From Trichostrongylus colubriformis (Eukaryota > Nematoda > Chromadorea > Rhabditida > Trichostrongylidae), in assembly GCA_963978905.1 (NCBI GenBank), contig OZ022256.1, positions 4,633,501-4,697,500 on the forward strand: a DNA stretch of 64,000 nucleotides. The letters are read 5' to 3'. The notes below the pieces were generated by a model that did no database searches, had not been told where the DNA came from, and was given only the letters and a program-made list of their open reading frames with translations. Each line of letters opens with the position of its first letter. Positions within the stretch are counted from its first letter, which is position 1. Both the position numbers and the translations under genes were made by a program. Shown here piece by piece: positions 34,201 through 45,200 of the stretch.

Positions 34201-36988
34201 ATATTAGTGTGTGTATAACAGATGTATCACCCAAGTTGATTCGTTGCAACCATTTTTGATAAACTGCTTTGGAAGTTATGGATTTTCTTTAAGATATCGA
34301 CCATACCGGTGCATGTATTGCATGAAGGAGTTCTTCTACACTGAAGAGGAGGGACTAAGTCATGTACGATCTCAACATCATGGAAAAACCGTTACGGTCA
34401 GTTTGAAGTGTTAAGTTGAGTAATTTTCAATGAGTTTGAAATCTACTATTTCCTATAGACGGGATTCATGTGGTAATGTTCTGAATAAGGACCGAGGGAA
34501 TTTCGGGGTGTTTCGGTAGTCATAACAAAGCTCTGCGCATTCAGTCATCGAAATAACTCCATAGAAACTGTTTAGCTGCTGCGAGAATATCATGACGATA
34601 AGGATAAACAACTGGAAGATGCGTTCTGTGCTCTCTTCCTGGCTGTTCGAGAAGGAGTAAGTTGTAGTCGGGCTTCTTTGTAGACCCCTTTCCTTTTAAT
34701 CAATTTTAATGTTCCAGCCGAATTTCACTGCCGAGCGTGCTGCTGCAATCGAAAAGGCTGCATATATGCATCTCCAAAAGTTCAAGCGCATGCGCATGAA
34801 AGTGCCAGAGTTTGCAACGAGAGCGAAGTACGTTTCACCATTCTTCTTTTTTTCATCATTCTTTTTTTCAAATTCTTAGGAGCTCCCTCTATTTTGTCGC
34901 ATTTTCGCGTAGTTTTTCGAGCTGGTTCTTTTTTTGGGATATTTGCATGTAGTATGTTGTAAGGAAAGTTATAGCCGATTTTGTGCGTTCACAAGATAAA
35001 TTCAAATTGCAAAGCGCGTCAACGTGAATCAACTCACTTATTGTGCTCCTTAAATAGACAATAAGCTCTCTTCCTGAATAATATGCTTTTTCTGGAGTGC
35101 CACAAGGTTTTCGAATTACCAGGGAAATTTTAAAATACTGCGAAAATAGCACTTTTTGGATGATTTCACCTCACGAGTTTTTGTTTGATCGAGTCTCAGC
35201 GAAGCCAACCACAAATGTGAATTTTGCCAAGAGGGGGTGGGGGGGGGGGGGGTTGAAGCATTGGGTGGAACACCTTGTTCCTGTTTTCAGAAGTGCGAAA
35301 ATGAAAATGAGTTGCTGGAACTTCCAATTGATCAAATCGCTCTAACGAAAACGGCAGAAAACGATGTGCGTCTATATTTGCAGATATCTAAGAGTAATGC
35401 ATTAACTCACACAAATGTGCTTGACTATCTCAAGTAGCTCTGATCTGAAAAAAAACCTAAAAAATGGGTGCTACATGACCCCTTAGAGCCGTCATGCGTG
35501 AGCGCATCCACAAATCAACTTCAGCAATTGCAGGATCAGGGAGCGCATCCACAAATCAACTTCAGCAATTGCAGGATCAGGCCCTTACTCGTCCACCATA
35601 TTCATCAGATCTATCGTTAACTAAGTCCCACTTTTCCCAGCATCTGGACAGCTCCTTCAATAGCATTGTGTTTAGTAGAAAGAATGGTGACTTGAAGTCT
35701 TTTTTTTTAAATAAATAGTCGCGCAAGAAGAATAGTCAGCCCTCCATCAAAATGAGACATGCAGGTATGCATAATGTTGCCAAAAGTGTAGCAATTCGAC
35801 CGGTGTTTATTCTGTGAGAAAATGCAGTATGGACCGATTTATGATCTCCCGAAGCTGAAACTGCGAAAACCGACTAAGGCTTCCCATACAACCTAATATT
35901 TTCGTAATATTTCAAGGTCGATGAGAGATTTCGCATCCCAAACATTCGCGACGATGTCATCTCCTCCTATGCTTCCTTCCGTGAAATTCATGACGGAACC
36001 ACGGCAAACATTCGAGCAGCTACAACATCACCTTGAACCTTTACATCATCCTCAGATATCAATGCCTGTAGATCATTCTAATGGACATCAGCGATACGTA
36101 AGAAGATCCATCTTTGGTGTACAGTATCTTACATTCAGTTCCAAGTCCTATTTGTGAAGTTTGGCTATTTTAGGTGCGCATGAGCAATGGTGAGTTAGCA
36201 GAGATCGGAGAGCAGTACGTCATAGCAGAAGTGAGTGTAGTATTTGATTTTGTCAGGGGGCTACGGCAGTTGATTAGACGGCAGTTATACCTTGCGAACG
36301 TTTGCAGTCCGCTTCAGTTCGGGTGAACTTGTTCACGTATTGACTTAACAATTCTGTGTTCCTGAGATTTCACAAAATGGCAGAGGCGCAAATTCGCGAC
36401 ACATCGATTACGTTACTAGGCGTTAGGTGGTGGGAGGGGGTACAGAGGGAAACATAGAGAATTAAAAGGAAGAAGTAAAAGCGTTGCTCTTATGTGTCCA
36501 CTCAGTGGAAACCACCAAAAAAAAAGTGATTTTCCTCTCTACTTGCAATCCCACATTAGTCGAACTTTAGCAAATTTTTTACTGGGTATTTCTACCCCAA
36601 ATTCAAGCGCACCCTTAGGGAGAACAATTTGAGAGTTTTGTCTGTTTCGTTTTCGTGTGTTTTGAATACTTAGCGGATGTGAGTTGTGAGCAAAATGTCT
36701 TTTTCTTGGCACCCCCCTGTACACACATACCGGCTGGTGCGTTTCTGCAATTTCTTCGATTCGCAAAGTATAGCTGCGGCTTAGTTTCATTTGTAAAACC
36801 GTAAGGATTTCGATCATGTTCTTGCTCTGGTCACACAGGATGAAGAAGGCCCTGTTGGTGAATATATTGAAGTAGACTACGTGGATGAAATAATCGATGA
36901 TGGAGAGGATCAAGTGCGCGATGATCAAGAGGTGGTGGTTGAACGCTTATCTGATGCGGATGATCATGGCATGGAACACCCATACTAG
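31221..36988 (+). CDS. C2H2 zinc-finger protein (12 exons, about 670 aa)
   Basis: Exons: 31221-31254, 31415-32317, 32377-32528, 32588-32641 (start uncertain), 32771-32867, 32977-33067, 34294-34396, 34576-34656, 34718-34827, 35917-36097, 36174-36230 and 36839-36988 (stop TAG). All other phases join. The N-terminal 300 residues are Ser/Thr/Gly-rich and likely disordered, with a basic patch RRRATKRPK. Two C2H2 fingers are clear: CYLC-x12-H-x4-H (exon 6) and CMYC-x13-H-x4-H (exon 7). Next comes a charged helical segment (AAAIEKAAYMHLQKFKRMRM), then a very acidic C-terminus (EYIEVDYVDEIIDDGEDQ). A nuclear DNA- or RNA-binding regulator is the likely role; I do not recognise an orthologue. A TTTCTTTCAG acceptor at about 31192 is a plausible spliced-leader site. 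The region 32529-32587 is problematic (see findings). Confidence 0.82.
33137..33305. repeat. GATTTTGCGA repeat, copy 1 (intron 6 of the zinc-finger gene)
   Basis: The block GGATTTTGCGACTCTGTGAG at the left is partly inverted at the right (ATCACAGAATCGCAAAATCGCGA), with GTGCGACACCG and AAGGTTGCAGTATTG between. Related copies are at 44026-44165 and 47763-47905, also intronic. Confidence 0.55.
33350..33851. repeat. Tc1/mariner-type MITE (CAGTAGCGGTCAAAAATATA), copy 2
   Basis: 502 bp, perfect terminal CAGTAGCGGTC / GACCGCTACTG, with TA at 33348-33349 and 33852-33853. It lies in intron 6 of the zinc-finger gene. First copy at 12968-13464. Confidence 0.85.
34952..35896 (+). mobile_element. mariner relic in intron 9 of the zinc-finger gene
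   Basis: 945 bp. The left end GTATGTTGTAAGGAAAGT and the right end (inward) TTAGGTTGTATGGGAAGC are followed by GCCGATTTT / GTCGGTTTTCGC, with TA on both sides (34950-34951, 35897-35898). A decayed plus-strand frame at 35575-35720 reads RPPYSSDLSLTKSHFSQHLD, the mariner region around the third catalytic Asp. The right end is 20 bp before exon 10. Related to 59965-61069 and 1143-1968. Confidence 0.75.
35494..35580 (+). repeat. Tandem duplication of a 44-bp unit
   Basis: GAGCGCATCCACAAATCAAC followed by TTCAGCAATTGCAGGATCAGG occurs twice in succession inside the mariner relic. Confidence 0.75.
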
Positions 36989-37138
36989 TTGTTTTGACCT
37001 TTTTGTCTGTTATTTGTATTCACATCACTACTCATTTGTTTAAAGATCATAGAGACCATATTTAAACCTTTCATAGGGTCATCTTGCGTATCTGAGGCCA
37101 TCTTGTCATGTTGATTTCTTGGCATCGTTTCGATTCCC

Positions 37139-37144
37139 AATAAA
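37139..37144 (+). promoter_or_regulatory. Poly(A) signal AATAAA of the zinc-finger gene
   Basis: AATAAA lies 150 bp after the TAG stop at 36988 and is followed by a T/G-rich stretch, fitting cleavage shortly after. Confidence 0.65.
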
Positions 37145-37460
37145 GTGTATATATTGATTTTGTTGCGTTTCTATGTCAGACTCATTACATGGTTGGTAAG
37201 TACACGAGGCTGCAAAACTTGCTACAATGTTAGTGCATGCTAATTTTCATTTTCTATGCCCCGACAAACGAAGGTAAACCAAATCTTCGTGAAGATAGCC
37301 ATAGGACGTGATCATAATCACGGTTTTGGATTATATTCACTATGGGTTTATGGGCTATCGACATTCTGTTCGTCGTGAAATCCAGTGGAAGCAAATGCAA
37401 TGTGTTCAAGGGTAGCAGATGAAGTGTAGCATCGCACGATTCTCGGCGTTATTTCCTTAC

Positions 37461-37629
37461 GGTTGCGTTCATACTCTGCAGTGCCGGTGGTTGGACATAG
37501 CTGCATGCCTCTGCGTCTCAGTCTATTCCACCCTGTTTCGTTGCCTGCTTCTGTGTACCTCGCCGTGCCACACGGCTTCGCTATCTCCGATCGTACTTAC
37601 GCCTTGCCGACGCTGAGTGTGAACGGGCC
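37461..37629. repeat. PIF-like MITE copy 8 with TAC duplication
   Basis: 169 bp between TAC (37458-37460) and TAC (37630-37632). Ends are GGTTGCGTTCATACTCTGC and GTGTGAACGGGCC. A second copy with a perfect 3-bp duplication. Confidence 0.75.
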
Positions 37630-37978
37630 TACAGCGACTATCGTGAAAATGTCGCAAAACTGGTCTTTCGAATCTTTACGACGCTGTAACGATTCTTCAT
37701 GAGCTGAAATAAATTTACAACAGCAGCTTCAGAATCTTCATGTAAATAACACTAAGGATACCAAAAAATTTTTTGAAAAGAGTGAACGCTAATTTCAGCT
37801 TTGTAAATACCTAACAACACCAATACGTGCTTTCGACTTGGCACCAAGAGTTCTGTTCCGTTCTCAGTTCACGTAATCTCACTCCCACTATCCACCCGGT
37901 TTTTTGTTTGTATTTTGCTTCAATCTATTGCTTTCGGTTAGTGAATATTCGAAAAAGGAAATGTCTTGGGAATCGTCT

Positions 37979-38016
37979 AGGGGTGATGGACGAGCGTATA
38001 CTCGTCCATCACCCCT
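37979..38016. other. Perfect 16-bp-stem hairpin
   Basis: AGGGGTGATGGACGAG is followed by CGTATA and then CTCGTCCATCACCCCT, a perfect inverted repeat with a 6-nt loop. It lies about 840 bp past the poly(A) signal of the zinc-finger gene and about 1.2 kb before the cyclase start. No neighbouring repeat explains it. Confidence 0.85.
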
Positions 38017-38588
38017 CTGCAAGCATTCCAAATTTTTCCATCTGTTTCTAGGCCATTGTGATCTCTAACAGTTGATGAATATCCTGTGACTGAGACCTGC
38101 GTCACAATCCACAGAATCATACCCTTGGTAACGATCAAACCTTCCATATCCTAGGGATGGGTGAGCCGATGCCAGTCTGTGTGAGAGGAGCAGCAATTAC
38201 TTGAACTCAGATATGTCTTCAACTTAAATTTAATTTTGAAATTCGTTGCCCTTTTTTCAAGAAAAACCTAGAACTTTGTGTGTGGGAGGTATAAAGAGAG
38301 CACTAGTACTATGGAAAAGTACATTTGGATGATTTCAATATACAGTCTACAATAGAGCACCGCTTTGGCTCCAGCAATATAGGAAAATAATGTGAAGGGA
38401 TACGATAATGTAATAAGTGAAAGTAACCAACAAAACAGCTTTTCAAATCCTAGGGTTTTGTTCGATGAGGAAGGTAGACGTGAAAAAAATTCACAAAAAA
38501 TAGCATCAAAATGTTTTTACTACCTGTTATTTAGTAAATAGTCGCCATACCAAGACTGATCCATTCACCTTTCGACCTTACTGTTGTA

Positions 38589-38757
38589 GACCGGCGTTCG
38601 TACTCTGCGTCGGTAGTGGCTGCGTTTACAGGTAGCGAGGCAGAGTGGCACGGAGAGGTGCGGAGACGACGCAGGCAATGAGACAGGGGGCACAGGTGGA
38701 GACGCAGAGATACGCCGCCACGCTCAGCCATTGGCATTTCAAAGAATAAACAAAGCC
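38589..38757. repeat. PIF-like MITE copy 9 (diverged)
   Basis: Begins CCGGCGTTCGTACTCTGCG and shares the internal GGTAGCGAGGCAGAGTGGCA and CGACGCAGGCAATGAGACAG blocks. The right end is eroded to AAAGCC. It abuts copy 10, separated only by TAA. Confidence 0.7.
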
Positions 38758-38760
38758 TAA

Positions 38761-38971
38761 AGCTCTTTCATACTTTGCGCCGGCAGGACGTGGCTGTATT
38801 TACAGACAGCGGGGCCGAGTGGCACGGAGGGATGTGACATGGATACCTATCGATTGTTGGACGAAGGTGCAGAAACGACTCAAGCAACGAGGCAGTGTGG
38901 CATAGGCAGAGACGCAGAGTGACCCATTCACGTCTTCCCTACCGTCGGCACCGCACAGTATGATGACGACC
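38761..38971. repeat. PIF-like MITE copy 10 with internal insertion
   Basis: 211 bp. It begins AGCTCTTTCATACTTTGCG and ends CCGCACAGTATGATGACGACC. About 40 bp of extra sequence (around 38833-38870) interrupts the middle. Confidence 0.7.
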
Positions 38972-39233
38972 TCATTTTTCGTCAATTACTATAGTGATAA
39001 CTACTAATGAACAGGAGGCAGGATTTCCTCACATGATTGCGCTGCTTGCATGCTGTGGTCGTCGCTTCTCGTTGTCGTCATCATCACCAATTTGGGGCGT
39101 TGATAGGGCAAGATCTTCGCGGATGAATATTTATGCATGTGCGTGGCGTTCTGCCATTACCTCATCAGACCCCGTGGAATCATCACACGCGACGCCAATG
39201 TTGAATTACGAAATTTTATTATAAACCCCAGAA

Positions 39234-42200
39234 ATGGTGAGTATTCCCTCATTATCATCTCTTTCATATACAATAAACGTAATCGTCTCAGATCGGATGG
39301 ACTCATCTTTGTATAAGTACCCTGATCACCAGACGCTATGGTGCCGAAGTCTGGGAGCAGATAATGTGAGTAATTTTTTGAATACTTTTTTTTTTGAATT
39401 TTAAAGATTTAATTTCTCAGGAGGAAAGCAGGTTTCGCCGAGCGAGGCGAAATTGACGTACAAACATATTATGATGACACAGAGACCATGCGAATATTCA
39501 GAACTGCTGCTGGAATTTTAGGTTTGTGAGCTGTCTTTGAGTAGCAAATATGGAATCGGACGAGGTTCTTTTAGGTCTGTCAGTAGACGATATGTGGGAG
39601 ATGTACGGTGAATTCCTGATCACATACGCCTGTGAAACCGGCTGGGAAAAGATGCTTACATGTATGGCAGATAACCTACAGGTATATATGTGAAGAAACA
39701 ATAGCTAGGGATAAAAAGTGCAAAAAAAAAAGCAGTTAACGAGAAATCTTCTAATGAAATATTTGTTTAGTTAATCATTTTCTGAAAATAAAACATTTTT
39801 CGATGCATATGGTCCCACCTTTGACGCTAATAAGACTTCTGTGCTAAAAAATTCCACTTTACCATTTTGTAACCCTCAGTTTCCCTCATTTCATTGGTTT
39901 CCTGCTCAAACGATTTCTTAGTGAGTGAGTCTCCTTTGTACAGCATTACTATCGAGAGGGAGGGACAACTCATTAGATGTGGTATAGTAACATGTCATTA
40001 CGTGAATGTAAAACAGTAACATTAACTTTACGGGATCTTACACGCATAATGTGAGATTACGATGCGTTGTTGACGCTCACTCACGTAAATACATATTACT
40101 TTTCAACATTTAACAAGCTGTCCCCTCTTACTCTCGGTAATTGGCTTTTCCTGTATTGCCAGCTCCAGTCCTACATGTATGTATTATATGTAGTTAACTC
40201 AGTTATCCCTCACAAATCACTACACGCTAAAGTTGGAACGGGTGCTTTCGCAATGATGGGGGGGGGGGGCATCTTTAAAAAACTTGCATATCTAAGCTTC
40301 TTGGAGTGGTTTTCGAGAGGTTAATTTGCACATTGAGGCGTAAATTTTTGCCTTAGCCTGGTGGGGGGGGGGGGGGGGGGGAGAGGGGACTTCCTTTCCC
40401 CTTGTAAGCTTAGGTGAAAATAGTGTCCATAATAGGTGCCCCGACCCTTATGTGTTTGCACTTAAGACCTTCAGGCTCTTTGATATGGTTTCAGTCTGAG
40501 GGATGCATCTGCGAGGTAGTGCGAGGTAGTTGACACTTAGGTCTCCCAAAATCGATTGCTGACGCATAACGACATCAGATGTCGCGGATGGATTATTTGA
40601 TGGTTCTCGGACACTTCTGCACTCGAAGGAAATTACGATACTAAACACGAAACTACGATTTTTCTAGGAATTTTTGGACAATCTGAACTCGATGCATTAC
40701 TTCATCGATCAGATCGCTTTCAAATCCGAAATGCGAGGGCCGACATTTCAATGTGAAGCGACTGGTGAAGGCTCATTGCGATTACATTACTTCTCACATA
40801 GACAGGGTCTTTTTCCGATAGTTAAAGGTGAGATAGCTGTATTTGGGTCTAGGTGTCCTTCAATAATTTACTCACTGAGGTGTAATGTAGGTCTTGTCCG
40901 TCAAGTGTCTCGGCTGCTGTTTGACATGGATGTGAAGCTGACCGTGATCGAACGATCTCAGGAAAGACGTAAAAGTGGTATGATTGAGCATGTGGTGTTC
41001 TCACTGGAACCTGATGAAGAACATCGAGCCGGAAAACGTTTAGCTCACAAGTTCAAGCGAGATACTCGCACTTATAATGATGAGAAACTCGTTGATCCAG
41101 TGAGTGACATTAGTTCCTCTCATTTTCCATTGAAGTAAGCTTTTACATCGTCTTAATTGTTCGATCTCAGATCTAGTACCATATTTGAAGACTTTTTTCG
41201 TATATCTTTTAACCTTTCTGTGAATTTTATAATATTATAAGTTCAGGATGTCAGGATGGCATGCAATAACAGGGATGAGGCTACTTACGCCGGAAAATCG
41301 CTTCGCGGTATCGCACTCGCGGCGCCACCAGGACGCATTGTCGAATCGATTGCCCTTGGGAGCCCGGCAGTGCGTGGCTGCGTCACCTCTGCGCTTCCAC
41401 CCATGCCACACTGCCTCCTGCACCCATGCCACCCTGCCTCCTCAACCCATGCCACACTGCCTCGCTTGAAGGCTGCCATGCCCTGCCACCGGCACTTGCA
41501 CCCGTCGCGCCGCTCCCCGCGGGAGGCCACGCGATTTTCCGGCGTAAGTAGCCTCACCCCAATAACAGACATTTTACACATGATTTTTTGGAGCGGCCCA
41601 TGAAAAGCGAAGTTAAGTGGGTACAAAACGAATGGATTCTTCCGGTCAAGTCGGCAAACCATGCAAAATTGCTAGGATGAATTAAAAGTGAAGAGCCTGA
41701 ATAAAAAGGAGTAATGTGATGTCCATGTTGGCATGTTTTGCTCAAGACAGGGTGCACTGTGTGCAACTACGACCACAAACGTCTTATTTTACGCAAAATA
41801 TTGAATGCTTCATGCTGATCACGGTGCAGCATCCTGACATCCTGAACTTATAATCTTAGTGAATATTTTCTTTTTTATCTTTATGTTAGCATCGGATTGC
41901 AGAATACGCCACTGGCTGTTACACTGGGAGATTTTTCCACTATATTTCCATATCATATCTGTTTCAATAAACAAATGGTTGTGGAGCATGTTGGTGAGTG
42001 GAGTCCTTTGTATACATTTTGTCGTCAGCACTTTTTTTCAAAGGATCCTTCAATATTTACGGCGGATTATGAGATTTGAATTTTTTTTCTTCTCGCGTGT
42101 TTAAACTCGCCCTTTATAAAGTGGAATCTGACCGCGCCCATCGGAAGCGTTCAAGCTTTTTTCAATAAACTTCATCTTATAGGTAGGCATCTGCTTGTCG

Positions 42201-45200
42201 AGTATGGGTTGGCGGACAAGAAAATGATGAAACTCAATGAGCTTGTACAACTAATTCAGCCGGCTGACATTCAGGTATCCCACAAACATGCCATTACCAA
42301 TCAATACCTATGTTTTACATTCAGCAGCTTACACATAAGAACATAATGACATATCTGAACACGTTGTTCATCTTTCAATTGAAACATCATTGCCAACGAA
42401 ATGAGGTGGAGAAAGGCTCTAGTGAAGCTTTCCAGCAACCACTTTCTCTCAAAGGTCAGTCCTTTACTTTGAGAGGTTGCGCCATGAACACAACAGTCCA
42501 TCTTTGTAGGTCAAATGATGCCCGTATGCGATGGTAATTACATTATATTTCTGTGTTCGCCTCATGTCGCTACAGTGAGAGACTTTATCAATTTGAAACT
42601 TTACATCTCCGATATGCCAATGCACGATGCTACACGCGATCTTGTTATGCTCAATCAAAGTCGAATATGTCAAATGGAACTTAAGTAAGTCAAGTGTTCT
42701 CTGCGTAAGCCAAAATTACGTCAGGATTTCGCGCCGTGGCTTGCATCGTACGACACGACGCGGGCCAGTATGTCGCTTTAGAACCCAACTGAAATAGGTA
42801 AACCATCGGAGGAATTGTCTAGGTTATAATTCTTCCCAAAACCATTCTACAAGATATAGTACATGACCAGGAATACAAGAAGAGACAAGAATTTTTCTCT
42901 CTGTTCCAAGGCAGAAATCGAAAAACTGGAAGGAGAGCAATTCGGTTGAATTACCGCCGAGCAACATTCGAACAGATATCAGCGGCCAGAATGCAGATCA
43001 AATTTTTGCGCCCAACGTTGATTTGCTTCTCACTCTACGTCTTTGACCTCGTGACTGTCGCTCTTTGCTCCTCAGTTTTCTAACGTCCACACCCACTCGG
43101 ACGCCCCACCTCGTCGTCCATCTCTTTATGGAGCTCTTTTGTAATCGGACTCTTATTCACGTGTGTGAAATTTTGCATGCGACCCTTCGTAAGCAAACAG
43201 CATAAACATGTGGATAGAGAAGAATTTAAATTTCTGAGGACGGATCCTTTGATTGCTATCCATATCCACTTGATAAATCCTATGAGGAAACCTTTTCCCA
43301 TCATTTTTAGCGCAATTTTATTGGGTGTGGCGATTGGTCGAATTTTCATGCGGCCTGTGCGAGTGGCGCGGCGAGTGCGAGTCGTGTGCGGCTTTATCTG
43401 TTGAAACAACAACAACAACAACATAGGCAAACTTCCGAAGCTTTCAGTTTGCAATTTTTGAAGGTCCTCCTCGGTACCAGCCCTATGCGTCTTGAGCGGA
43501 ATTCCAAACGACTGCGGCAAGTCGTACTGTCGGCGCCGCCAGTGCGACCCGCGAAGCGGAAATTCGACCAATAGCCACACACTCGATTTCTCAAGGAGTC
43601 GCATCACCCATCACGCATTACTTAATCCATCCATTTTCTAATTATTTTAGCAAACGACTGGAAGAAACGGTCCGCCAGCTGAAAAAGTTGGCTGAAGATC
43701 TCGAAAAGAAGAAAGAACGAACGGAACATTTACTATACGAATTCGTTCCACCTATAATCGCTGATTCTTTTCGTCTTGGAAAACCTGTGCCGCCTCGTAA
43801 GTACCTCTCAAAGTAGTAAACGGCTTGCACCTGCTATGCAAAACAAAACAAATAAACACACAAATAAACTCAATCGTTCGCAATCAATAAGATCGTGAAA
43901 ACAACTTTGATTGACCCTTTTCTAAGATATGCTACCCGTTCTAATTCCGCTCGGTCGCGTACTACCACTGAAATGTGATTTGCCCTACAATTATGTACTT
44001 AGGGTTGGGCAGTTAATGTACGAGTTAGGCCGCCGTATGACTTTGCGATTTTGCGATTCTGCGACTTTGCGACGTCGCACTTTCACACGCGATACTACGA
44101 CCTTGAGATTGTGCAATGCCGAAACCTGTGCAGAACCGCGACACTGCGAAAGCCGAGTGACGATGATGGGCCTGTTGCCCCGGTTGGACACTGGTAAAAG
44201 GAGATGGTACCCGTACACTGTGAATGGGAGCACGCAATCTGCCATTTCACTTTCTCAGCCCTGACAGATGTTGGTAAAAAAATAACAAAATGTGGGAGTA
44301 AGTTTGTTGGTGTGCATATGAATTAGCGAACCACAAAAAGCCTCGAATAAGCCCCAGTTTTTTGACTTTTGGAAAATAGTTGCTGTTGAAAACAGTCATT
44401 CTTGTCTGATAGAAGCACTATACCAATCGACGGGTCCTGAAGGGGTCACTCAGTTGTGCCTATCGGGATTCGATCTGCGAAACTTGCTGGCGCCGTCGAC
44501 GCCTTAAAACACTACACCGCCTAATTTTCAGTACACTTAGCTAAACTCCCATCGAAATCGCAAGGAAACATACTAGTGTAGCATTTTCAATGGTATTTGG
44601 AAATGGATGGTCATAACATCGCGTGATTCCACCCCTTCCCCCACAAGTGAGCCATGAAGCGTATAAAGAGTCGCACACCTACTCGAATTTCAAATAGAAA
44701 AACACAAAAAAACGAATGCAAAAAGCATGCAACAACACAACGAAGCACAACAACAAAGACACACAAAGCTAAAGCGAAGCACCCATATTACAACGCAATG
44801 AAAAGCCGAAAATCTGAAGAAAGTCTTTCTATCAGCGTTACGGTATACAATCTCGACACTTTCTAAACCTATAATCTCGTCGTTGTAAATGACGTTGTCT
44901 TATCATCGTGAGTACATCAAATGAAAGTCTTCACGTCTGGAACGCTAAGCACAATCGATTCTTACTTTTCCCTTTATGGGGTTCAGTGGTAGTACTGCTA
45001 CACTCACGTTTTAGAAGAGTATGGCGAGTGCACAGTGATGTTCACGGATGTTCCCGATTTCGTCACCATTAATGGAAGCTGCAATCCTGCTCAGGTATAC
45101 ATCGACCATTGTTGTAGAATGAAACCTCATAAGGCTATCAGCAAGTCTTCTTGATGTCTCCCAATGCTTTTGCCATCAGGATGCAGAGATACGTGCCACT

